A stretch of 60,572 nucleotides of DNA from Alphaproteobacteria bacterium. Lineage in GTDB: Bacteria; Pseudomonadota; Alphaproteobacteria; CAAHEQ01; UBA3637. Below the pieces are notes generated by a model. That model saw only the letters and a list, made by a program, of their open reading frames with translations, did no database searches and had not been told where the DNA came from. Made by a program: the position numbers and the translations under genes. The DNA lies in assembly GCA_015062395.1 (NCBI GenBank), contig SUUS01000007.1, forward strand, positions 1 through 60,572, in the 5' to 3' direction. Position 1 is the stretch's first letter, and each line of letters starts with the position of its first letter. Positions 8,630 to 15,670 of this stretch are shown here, piece by piece.

Positions 8630-10356
8630 TGAAAATAGTTGCGTTTTGTCTTTCCTGTTTTTTATTTTTAGGAAACATTGTGCCATCTTATGCGACATCT
8701 GTTTTATCTGATAGCGACGTTGATTTGTATCAACAAATTTTTGAATTACAAGAAAAAGAAAATTGGAAAAAAGCAGATAAAAAAATATCTCAATTAACGG
8801 ATAAATCGTTGATGGGCTATATACTTGCGCAACGTTATTTTTCAAAAACATGGATTACAAAGAAAAAAGAAATTGAAAACTGGATGAAGTTGTATTCAGA
8901 CCATCCTCAAGCCGTTCGTATGTACGCTTTAGGGCAAAAAAAAGGCGCTAAACTCCCACGCAAAAAACCAACACCTCTTTATGGGGGGCGAGCTGGAACT
9001 TGCTCTTTTATTGCCCGAAAAGAACCGATTGATAGCATTGAAAATTTAACATTTTCATATTTGTCTTTGGACAGACGTAAAAAAGCCAAAAAAATTATGA
9101 ACCAAATTGTTCGTTATATTAAAGCTGGACGTACTTTGAATGCACGCCAATTAATCGATGGCGCAGATGCAAAGGTTTTATTTAATCAAAAAGACCATGA
9201 TGCAGCCAGAATAGCATTGGCTTTTTCTTATTTTTTAGATGGGATGGATGAACGTGTTTTTCAAACGGCTCAAAAAGCAGTTGAACGTTCTGGAGATAAA
9301 TTACCTTTGGGACATTGGACATTGGGGTTATCTGCTTGGAGAAAGGGCAATACTAAAACGGCAATGCACCACTTTGATAAAGTTGTTCATAACAAAAATG
9401 CTAATTCGTTATTAAAATCGGCTGCAGCCTTTTGGGCTTCCAGAGCGCAACTGAAATTGGGTAATTTTAAGCAAGTGAATGATTATTTGGAAATTGCAGC
9501 TGGGCATTCCAGAACATTCTATGGGATTATGGCTGCTCGTGCTTTAGGACAAGATTTAAACCATGCGTGGGCTGAACCTGTTTTGCCACAAGATGATGTG
9601 ACGGAAGCTTTTTCTCATCCGACTTTTGAACGGGTTTTAGCTTTAAAGCAAGTCGGCTTGGAAAAACAAGCGCAAGAAGAATTGGCTGCTTTGTTTTTAA
9701 AAGCTGATAATCAAACCAGAGCTTTATTAATGGCTGTCGCTCAAAAAAATGGTATTGCGTCAGATTTAAATCGAATTGTAGGTAGTTTGGAGGCTGATGA
9801 TAAAGCGCCACGCTATCCTGCGCCTAATTGGGAACCTCAAAATGGATGGGCCGTTGATAAAGCTTTAGTCTTTGCATTTGTAAAACAAGAATCTTGCTTT
9901 AATGAAAATGCCAAAAGTCCTGTTGGCGCGTTGGGGTTGATGCAGTTGATGCCTGACAGCGCGCGTTTAATGGCGCAACGCTTGAAGTTGGATTGGGATA
10001 AGAAAAAATTGACAGAGCCTGAATACAATTTAGCATTGGGACAAAATTATTTGCAATCTTTGATGAACGATAAACAGATACAAGGTAATTTATTGTTTAC
10101 GGCTGTTGCGTATAATTCTGGACCAGGGAATTTGTACAAGTTGAAGAAAAAAATGAAATACAATGATGATCCTTTGTTGTTTATTGAAAGTATTCCATTT
10201 CGGGAGACCAGAGCCTTTGTCGAACGCATAATGGCAAATTATTGGATTTATAGAACGTTGATGAATCAAGATGTTTTATCTTTAGATAATTTGATTGAAG
10301 GTTGTTGGCCTGTTTATGTTGGGCAAGATAATCAGGCGTCTTGTCAGAAAAATTAA
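8626..10356 (+). CDS. Soluble lytic murein transglycosylase (Slt70-like)
   Basis: A 576-residue periplasmic enzyme that cleaves the MurNAc-GlcNAc bond to form 1,6-anhydro ends. The signal peptide covers residues 1-23. Residues about 30-390 are helical repeats like the Slt superhelical ring. The C-terminal SLT domain spans about 410-550, with catalytic Glu422 (FVKQESCFN), then SPVGALGLMQLMP and AYNSGPGN, the three standard motifs of family 1 enzymes. It is translated in an overlap with the upstream exported protein. Together with the recycling genes on the minus strand at 5636-7896, it forms a wall-turnover neighbourhood. Confidence 0.92.
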   Translation: MMKIVAFCLSCFLFLGNIVPSYATSVLSDSDVDLYQQIFELQEKENWKKADKKISQLTDKSLMGYILAQRYFSKTWITKKKEIENWMKLYSDHPQAVRMYALGQKKGAKLPRKKPTPLYGGRAGTCSFIARKEPIDSIENLTFSYLSLDRRKKAKKIMNQIVRYIKAGRTLNARQLIDGADAKVLFNQKDHDAARIALAFSYFLDGMDERVFQTAQKAVERSGDKLPLGHWTLGLSAWRKGNTKTAMHHFDKVVHNKNANSLLKSAAAFWASRAQLKLGNFKQVNDYLEIAAGHSRTFYGIMAARALGQDLNHAWAEPVLPQDDVTEAFSHPTFERVLALKQVGLEKQAQEELAALFLKADNQTRALLMAVAQKNGIASDLNRIVGSLEADDKAPRYPAPNWEPQNGWAVDKALVFAFVKQESCFNENAKSPVGALGLMQLMPDSARLMAQRLKLDWDKKKLTEPEYNLALGQNYLQSLMNDKQIQGNLLFTAVAYNSGPGNLYKLKKKMKYNDDPLLFIESIPFRETRAFVERIMANYWIYRTLMNQDVLSLDNLIEGCWPVYVGQDNQASCQKN

Positions 10357-10511
10357 TCTTTTCGTGTATTGGATAAAGACCCTGTTCTGTTCAGAATGTG
10401 GTTGTTTAAAATAATTCATAAAACACTTTCCAAGCGAAAAAAAAGTTCTTACTTTTTTTATGGATTGCAGCATATAGCCGTATGTTTTTGAAGTACTTTT
10501 TTTTCCAATTC

Positions 10512-10539
10512 TTGTTTTTGGGTAATTTTGTTTTATATC
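10512..10539 (+). promoter_or_regulatory. Promoter immediately upstream of the UPF0104 gene
   Basis: TTGTTT 10512-10517, 16-bp spacer, TATATC 10534-10539. The predicted start falls at or next to the ATG at 10547, which has no Shine-Dalgarno sequence. A leaderless mRNA would fit. Confidence 0.4.
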
Positions 10540-10546
10540 TAATACT

Positions 10547-11509
10547 ATGTTGAAACAAGTGATAAAATTAACAACTCAATTACTGGGATTATTTTTTTTA
10601 TGTTTAGCTTCTTATTTGGTGTATAGAGAAGTTCATCATATCGGCTGGCATGAAATTTATGCTCAAATAACGAGACTGCCTGTATCGATTTTCTTTACTG
10701 CACTATTTTTTGTTTTTTTGGATTATTTGGCATTGTCGATGTATGATTTTTTAAGCTTGCACTACATCGGTCAAAAAATCCAAAAATGGTTGGTATTTAA
10801 AACAGCATTCATCAGTTTTTCAATAACAAATACAACGGGACATTCTTATATCGCAGGAGGTTCTGTTCGTTATTTATTTTATTCAAAAGCAGGGCTGACA
10901 GAATTTCAAATTTTAAAAATAATTGCTTTTGAAAGTTTGACTTTTTTAATGGGGATGGGGATTGTTTTAGATATTTGTTTGATTTTATCGCATTTTATGC
11001 ATATGTCTGTGATGAAAAACTACCAACATATTTTAGACATTGGCGCAGTTGTGATTAGCATGGCTTTTATTTCCTATATCTTATTTGTCGTATTGAAAAA
11101 AAGACAGTTTAAATGGAAAAATATCACTATACAATCGCCAGATTTAAGTTTGACATTCAAGCAAATGTTGGTCGGAGCTGGAGATATTTTTTCAGCATCA
11201 CTGGTTTTTTATATATTATTTTCATCACATTTTGATGTTTCTTATTTACATGTCGCAGTGATTTTTTTAATCGCTCAATTGATTGGAATTTCGACGCAAG
11301 TTCCTGGTGGATTGGGTGTTTTTGAGGCCAGTTTTTTATATTTATATCCTCATACAGAAGCTGAAAAGGTGCCACTTTTAGCAACACTTATCAGCTTCAG
11401 GGTTTTATATTACTTTTTACCTTTTTTAATCAGTTGTTTTTATTTGCTAATAACGGGCGTTATGCATTTTATTTTTTCAAACAACCGTCACCATTCCAAG
11501 AATAATTAA
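10547..11509 (+). CDS. UPF0104 / LPG-synthase-type integral membrane protein
   Basis: A 320-residue polytopic inner-membrane protein with about eight hydrophobic segments. It belongs to the family that includes the flippase half of MprF and YbhN. Supporting marks are the N-terminal LxxxASYLVYREVHHIGW segment and the QVPGGLGVFEASFLY block near residues 250-265, which is typical of the family. It lacks the soluble aminoacyl-transferase half of MprF, so lipid flipping or another lipid-related role is more likely than lysyl-PG synthesis. The start lacks a ribosome site (see the promoter entry). The 3' end overlaps the converging lipoprotein gene by 41 bases. Confidence 0.8.
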   Translation: MLKQVIKLTTQLLGLFFLCLASYLVYREVHHIGWHEIYAQITRLPVSIFFTALFFVFLDYLALSMYDFLSLHYIGQKIQKWLVFKTAFISFSITNTTGHSYIAGGSVRYLFYSKAGLTEFQILKIIAFESLTFLMGMGIVLDICLILSHFMHMSVMKNYQHILDIGAVVISMAFISYILFVVLKKRQFKWKNITIQSPDLSLTFKQMLVGAGDIFSASLVFYILFSSHFDVSYLHVAVIFLIAQLIGISTQVPGGLGVFEASFLYLYPHTEAEKVPLLATLISFRVLYYFLPFLISCFYLLITGVMHFIFSNNRHHSKNN

Positions 11510-11840
11510 CAATGATATCATTTTGGGTTGTAAATGTTGTTTTGCAGTAATAATCTAAAACCGTTCCCAGCGCATCATTATTTTGAGAATACAAGCTGTC
11601 AGCACCTAATTGTACGGGCGTGTTTCCATCAGCCATGACTTGTTTTTCTGTGATATAGGTAAATAATTGGCGATTTGGCCCAATTGTTTGCATGTCAACA
11701 GGAGCTCCCCAAGTTGCGACTAAATTAGCCTCGGATTGTCCAATCCAAGTGTTTAAAAATGCTTCGTAATTTTGTACGCTTTCTTGGCACGCTGTCAGTA
11801 AACAAAGAGCCGAAAAAATAATAATGTTTTTGTTTTTCAT
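11469..11840 (-). CDS. Small lipoprotein of unknown function
   Basis: A 123-residue protein with a short lipoprotein signal ending in the lipobox LLTAC (Cys18). The mature part (QNYEAFLNTWIGQSEANLVATWGAP, split across about 25 residues) resembles the small outer-membrane lipoproteins of alphaproteobacteria that start with an SmpA/BamE-like WxGxxExxLxxxWGxP segment. Later residues contain two Cys. The ATG at 11840 is chosen because GAAGGAG lies just upstream and the lipobox is then correctly placed; a longer in-frame start at 11891 would bury the signal. It converges on and overlaps the UPF0104 gene. Confidence 0.75.
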   Translation of the reverse strand: MKNKNIIIFSALCLLTACQESVQNYEAFLNTWIGQSEANLVATWGAPVDMQTIGPNRQLFTYITEKQVMADGNTPVQLGADSLYSQNNDALGTVLDYYCKTTFTTQNDIIVNYSWNGDGCLKK

Positions 11841-11910
11841 TTTGAAATCTCCTTCGTTGTTTATATTGAATGTTGAAAATATGATTTTCAACCTCGACTA
11901 AAATCCATAC

Positions 11911-11922
11911 ATACAGCTGTAT
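11911..11922. promoter_or_regulatory. Palindrome upstream of the aaxB promoter
   Basis: Perfect 12-bp palindrome ATACAGCTGTAT, ending 9 bp before the -35 element at 11932. This is a candidate activator or repressor site; no regulator is identified. Confidence 0.4.
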
Positions 11923-11931
11923 TGTGGTTTA

Positions 11932-11960
11932 TTGACATTGTTTTTGATACAGACTAATTG
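11932..11960 (+). promoter_or_regulatory. Promoter of aaxB
   Basis: TTGACA 11932-11937, 17-bp spacer, TAATTG 11955-11960. The -35 is perfect and the -10 is weak, which would suit an activated promoter. Confidence 0.5.
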
Positions 11961-12004
11961 CTGTTTTAGGGTCAAAATTGTTTAATTAAAAAAAGGAGTT
12001 AAAA

Positions 12005-12598
12005 ATGACAGTACAATTAGGAACACGTTATCCAACATTAGCTTTTCATACAGGAGGAACAGGGCAAGCTGATGATGGTATTCCACCTCAACCATTTGAA
12101 ACATTTTGCTATGATTCAGCTTTAAAGGAAGCAAAGATACATGACTTTAATGTCGTTCCTTATACATCCGTTTTGCCACCAGAGTTGTTTGGTAATATCG
12201 TTCCTGTCGAAAAGGTTGAAAAAAACTTTAAACATGGTGCTGTTTTGGAAGTTATTATGGCTGGCAACGGGGCAAGAATTGAAGAACATAAAGCTATTGC
12301 AACTGGTGTCGGTATCGTTTGGGGAAAAGACAAGAAAGGCAACTTTTTAGGTGGCTGGGCGGCTGAATATGTTGAATACTTCGATACGTATATCGATGAT
12401 GATATTGCCAAAGCGCATGCGCAAATGTGGTTGAGTAAATCTATGAAACACGAATTGGAATTGCGTGATGTTGAACAACACAGCGATTTTCAAATTTTCC
12501 ATAATTATATTAACATTACTCAAAATTTTGCGTATTGTTTGACGGCTTTGGGCTTTTTAAATTTTGAATTTGCACCATTGGTTGAAGTTGAAAAATAA
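12005..12598 (+). CDS. aaxB: Pyruvoyl-dependent arginine decarboxylase AaxB
   Basis: A 197-residue enzyme converting arginine to agmatine and CO2, consuming a proton. From memory the sequence is strikingly close to Chlamydia AaxB ([60 protein letters not shown]). Self-cleavage should occur between Thr54 and Ser55 in PYTSVLP, making beta and alpha chains with an N-terminal pyruvoyl group. AAAGGAG precedes the ATG. It is followed by an antiporter gene, as in Chlamydia, so the pair imports arginine, decarboxylates it and exports agmatine. No AaxA-type porin gene is adjacent. Confidence 0.93.
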   Translation: MTVQLGTRYPTLAFHTGGTGQADDGIPPQPFETFCYDSALKEAKIHDFNVVPYTSVLPPELFGNIVPVEKVEKNFKHGAVLEVIMAGNGARIEEHKAIATGVGIVWGKDKKGNFLGGWAAEYVEYFDTYIDDDIAKAHAQMWLSKSMKHELELRDVEQHSDFQIFHNYINITQNFAYCLTALGFLNFEFAPLVEVEK

Positions 12599-12612
12599 TT
12601 TTTGGGGGAAAC

Positions 12613-12638
12613 AGGATACGGTATTACAGCCGTATCCT
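12613..12638 (+). promoter_or_regulatory. Intercistronic hairpin between aaxB and aaxC
   Basis: Perfect 9-bp stem AGGATACGG (12613-12621) with CCGTATCCT (12630-12638), followed by a T-rich but interrupted tail (TGTTTTATT). It could be a leaky terminator or an mRNA-stability element that lowers transporter expression relative to the enzyme. Confidence 0.5.
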
Positions 12639-12655
12639 TGTTTTATTAAGATAAA

Positions 12656-14140
12656 ATGACACAAAAAAATATGCAAAAATCTACAATTTCATCAAATCCA
12701 TCCACTGCTGAAAAAATGGGTGCTTTGGGTTTGGCTGCTATTGTTATCAGCTCGATGATAGGAGGAGGTATTTTTAGCTTACCACAAAATATGGCCGCCT
12801 CTGCATCTGTTGGAGCCGTTATATTAGCTTGGTTAATTACAGGTATTGGTATGTATTTTATTGCCAATGTCTTTCGGATATTGTCCATGGCAAAACCGAA
12901 TTTAACAACGGGTATTTACATGTATGCCAAAGAAGGCTTTGGGTCATATATGGGTTTTAATATCGGTTGGAGCTATTGGCTTTGCCAAATTTTTGGAAAC
13001 GTTGGGTATGCAGTGATTACAATGGATGCCTTGAATTATTTTTTCCCACCAACCTTTTCTGGAGGAAATAATATCCCGTCCATTATCGGTGGTTCTATCT
13101 TAATTTGGGGATTTAACTTTTTGGTTTTAAGGGGGATGAAACAAGCTTCTGTTATTAACTTAATTGCAACAATAGCTAAAATTGTTCCACTTGTTTTATT
13201 TATCATCATTATGATGTTTGTTTTTAATATCGATAAATTTGATTTTGATTTTTGGGGACAAGCAATCGCAGGTAAAACAAAATCGCTGGGCAGTCTTTCG
13301 ACGCAACTTAAAAGTACAATGCTGGTGACTTTATGGGCATTTATCGGTATTGAAGGGGCTGTTGTTTTATCAAACAGGGCAAAAAGCCAATCTGATGTCG
13401 GGAAAGCAACATTTATTGGTTTTATTGGTTGTTTGACAATTTATATTTTGTTATCCGTTTTGCCTTTTGGTTTCTTATCTCAAGCACAATTAAGCTCTAT
13501 TGCCAACCCATCAACAGCTGGCGTTTTACAAAAAGTTGTTGGACCTTGGGGCGCATGGGTGATGAATGTTGGGTTGATTATCGCTGTGTTAGCCAGTTGG
13601 TTGGCGTGGACAATGATTACAGCTCAAATGCCACAATCTATGGCAAAAGATGGAACGTTTCCACGTGTTTTTGAACAAGAAAATAAAGCAGGCTCTCCAT
13701 CCGTTTCTTTGTGGGTGACAAGCTGTGTGATGCAATTAGGAATGCTTGTTGTTTATTTTTCAAACAATGCATGGAATACAATGCTTTCTATTACAGGTGT
13801 GATGGTTTTGCCAGCCTATTTGACCAGCGCTGCTTATTTGTGGAAGCTGTGTGAAGATGGTGAATATCAACACGTCAGAACAGGACGAGCCTATGCTTTG
13901 TTTACCAGTATTTTAGGTGCAATTTACGCTTGTTGGTTGATTTATGCTGCAGGTTTAAGTTATTTGTTAATGGCAGTTGTTTTTATTGCTTTGGGGTTGC
14001 CTGTTTATATTTGGGCGCGCAAAGAAAATTCAAAAGGAACACCATATTTTCAAGTATATGAAAAGTATCTAGCTGTCGCACTTATTTTTATTGCACTGTT
14101 TGCTGTTTATGCAATGGTTCGAGGAATTGTCAGCGTTTAA
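12656..14140 (+). CDS. aaxC: Arginine/agmatine antiporter AaxC (APC family)
   Basis: A 494-residue transporter of the basic amino acid/polyamine antiporter group of the APC superfamily, with about 12 hydrophobic segments. The TM1 motif is SSMIGGGIFSLPQNMA (33-48), followed by TGIYMYAKEGFG and, mid-protein, TLWAFIGIEGAVVLSNRAK. It exchanges external arginine for internal agmatine at the inner membrane. It lies 57 bp after aaxB with a hairpin between, and no strong ribosome site precedes the ATG. The context makes AaxC more likely than ArcD (arginine/ornithine). A strong terminator follows. Confidence 0.9.
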   Translation: MTQKNMQKSTISSNPSTAEKMGALGLAAIVISSMIGGGIFSLPQNMAASASVGAVILAWLITGIGMYFIANVFRILSMAKPNLTTGIYMYAKEGFGSYMGFNIGWSYWLCQIFGNVGYAVITMDALNYFFPPTFSGGNNIPSIIGGSILIWGFNFLVLRGMKQASVINLIATIAKIVPLVLFIIIMMFVFNIDKFDFDFWGQAIAGKTKSLGSLSTQLKSTMLVTLWAFIGIEGAVVLSNRAKSQSDVGKATFIGFIGCLTIYILLSVLPFGFLSQAQLSSIANPSTAGVLQKVVGPWGAWVMNVGLIIAVLASWLAWTMITAQMPQSMAKDGTFPRVFEQENKAGSPSVSLWVTSCVMQLGMLVVYFSNNAWNTMLSITGVMVLPAYLTSAAYLWKLCEDGEYQHVRTGRAYALFTSILGAIYACWLIYAAGLSYLLMAVVFIALGLPVYIWARKENSKGTPYFQVYEKYLAVALIFIALFAVYAMVRGIVSV

Positions 14141-14160
14141 TCATTTTCTTAATTAAGACA

Positions 14161-14189
14161 GAAGGGCAGTAAAAACTGCCCTTTTTTTA
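14161..14189. terminator. Bidirectional terminator between aaxC and amiC
   Basis: Stem AAGGGCAGT (14162-14170) with ACTGCCCTT (14175-14183), loop AAAA, and a T run to 14188. It serves the plus strand strongly and the convergent amidase gene less well. Confidence 0.85.
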
Positions 14190-15368
14190 TTCATAGATGG
14201 TATCGAAATACTGGTTGACAGCTTGAACAATGGAGTTTGCTAATTTTGTTCGATAACTTTGTTGTTGCAATAATTTTTCTTCTTGCTTGTTTGACAGATA
14301 ACCGATTTCGATTAAGACAGAAGGGATGTTTGGCGATTTTAAAACAACAAAACCAGCATAACGATGTGCGTCTTTCAATAAAGTGACATTTTTTGCCATT
14401 TTATTGACTAATAAATTAGCATAATGAGCAGATTTTTCCATAGTATCTCTTTTCGCCAAATCGATTAAGATATTACTGACTTCAGGCAATTCATTAGACA
14501 AATCAATGCCCAGAATGATATCTGCTTTGTTTTCGCGTTCGGCTAAAAGTTGCGCTTCTCTGTCAGATGCTTTTTCAGATATTGTATAAACCGACAATCC
14601 TTTGGCTTTTTTATTTTTTGCACTATCAGCATGAATAGAAATAAATAAATCAGCTTTGTTTTTATGTGCAAAATTAATGCGTTCTCTTAATGCTAACGCT
14701 TTGTCTTTATCGCGAGTCAATAAAACACGATATTTTCCTGTTTTTTCCAAAGCTTTTTTGGTTTCTTGCGCCATTTTTAAGGTTAAGTTCTTTTCATATT
14801 TTCCACTGACGCTAATAGCACCAGGGTCTGAACCACCATGACCTGGGTCCAAGACAATTAAAGGCTTTAACAATTTTTGTTTCGCAGATGTTGATGCTGA
14901 AATAGGTGTTAAAATACTTTGTTTTTTGGGGGGAGGTGAACTTTCTGTTTGCTTTAAATCGATAACATAACGCCATTGTTTTTCGCTTTGGGTTGGCGAC
15001 AGGTAAAATGCCTCATCAAACGATGGAACAGTCGTTGTTTCAAGAACTATGCGTGTTTGATTTTTAACGGGTTCTCCAATGCGAATATCTTTAATAAAAC
15101 CTGTTTCTTTGGGCATTTTTTCCAAGCATTTTTTATCCAGTTGTGTGTTTTGAAAGTCAAAGACTATACGTGTCGGATTTTCCAGTGTAAATACTTTGCA
15201 TGGATTTTTGTCGTCCAGATGAGCGACCAACCGAATCGTTTTTTCATCTTGTCTTCCAATGCGAATTTCTGATAATTTAACAGGACCTGCTATCGCGAAG
15301 GCATTCGTAAAAAAGATAATAAGTCCAATAAAAAAAGCAATTAGTCGGTTTGTTTTAAAAAAAATCAT
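14187..15368 (-). CDS. amiC: N-acetylmuramoyl-L-alanine amidase (AmiC type)
   Basis: A 393-residue periplasmic zinc amidase that splits septal murein. The signal peptide covers residues 1-27. An AMIN domain (about 30-130, targeting to septal wall) is followed by a linker and an Amidase_3 domain (about 168-390). The zinc ligands and catalytic Glu are visible: His in LDPGHGGSDPG, Glu in GKYEKNLTL, His in SIHADS, and Glu in LIEIGYLSN. An insert between the SIHAD segment and the last motif includes the KRDT/S autoinhibitory-helix region typical of EnvC/NlpD-activated amidases. The 5' end faces the rne leader. Confidence 0.92.
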   Translation of the reverse strand: MIFFKTNRLIAFFIGLIIFFTNAFAIAGPVKLSEIRIGRQDEKTIRLVAHLDDKNPCKVFTLENPTRIVFDFQNTQLDKKCLEKMPKETGFIKDIRIGEPVKNQTRIVLETTTVPSFDEAFYLSPTQSEKQWRYVIDLKQTESSPPPKKQSILTPISASTSAKQKLLKPLIVLDPGHGGSDPGAISVSGKYEKNLTLKMAQETKKALEKTGKYRVLLTRDKDKALALRERINFAHKNKADLFISIHADSAKNKKAKGLSVYTISEKASDREAQLLAERENKADIILGIDLSNELPEVSNILIDLAKRDTMEKSAHYANLLVNKMAKNVTLLKDAHRYAGFVVLKSPNIPSVLIEIGYLSNKQEEKLLQQQSYRTKLANSIVQAVNQYFDTIYE

Positions 15369-15397
15369 AAAAATCCTTATAAAAAATAATAATTTAG

Positions 15398-15426
15398 TTG
15401 TTTTTTTCGATAAATTAATGTATCAT
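15398..15426 (+). promoter_or_regulatory. Candidate rne promoter with a long 5' leader
   Basis: TTGTTT 15398-15403, 17-bp spacer, TATCAT 15421-15426. This would give a 5' untranslated leader of about 240 nt before the rne ATG at 15671. The 15369-15670 gap holds no convincing gene; a plus-strand frame starting at 15492 runs into rne out of frame and lacks a ribosome site. Confidence 0.45.
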
Positions 15427-15670
15427 AACATCCGTTTATTATATTTTAATAAATGTCTTTATAAAAGTAAAACTTTTTTTATAAGTATTTTATGAAGTCG
15501 ATAATAAAAAACAAAAGATTTAAAAGACGTAAAATTAAGATGTTGTATCAGGTTAATTATTTTTCAAATCCGGTGCTTTTTACTTTGTTGATGACGAAGG
15601 CACTATTTTTACGGCTTTTTTTAGGGGAAATATCTCAAATAAATCAATATAATTTGGAGTTTAAAAGTTT

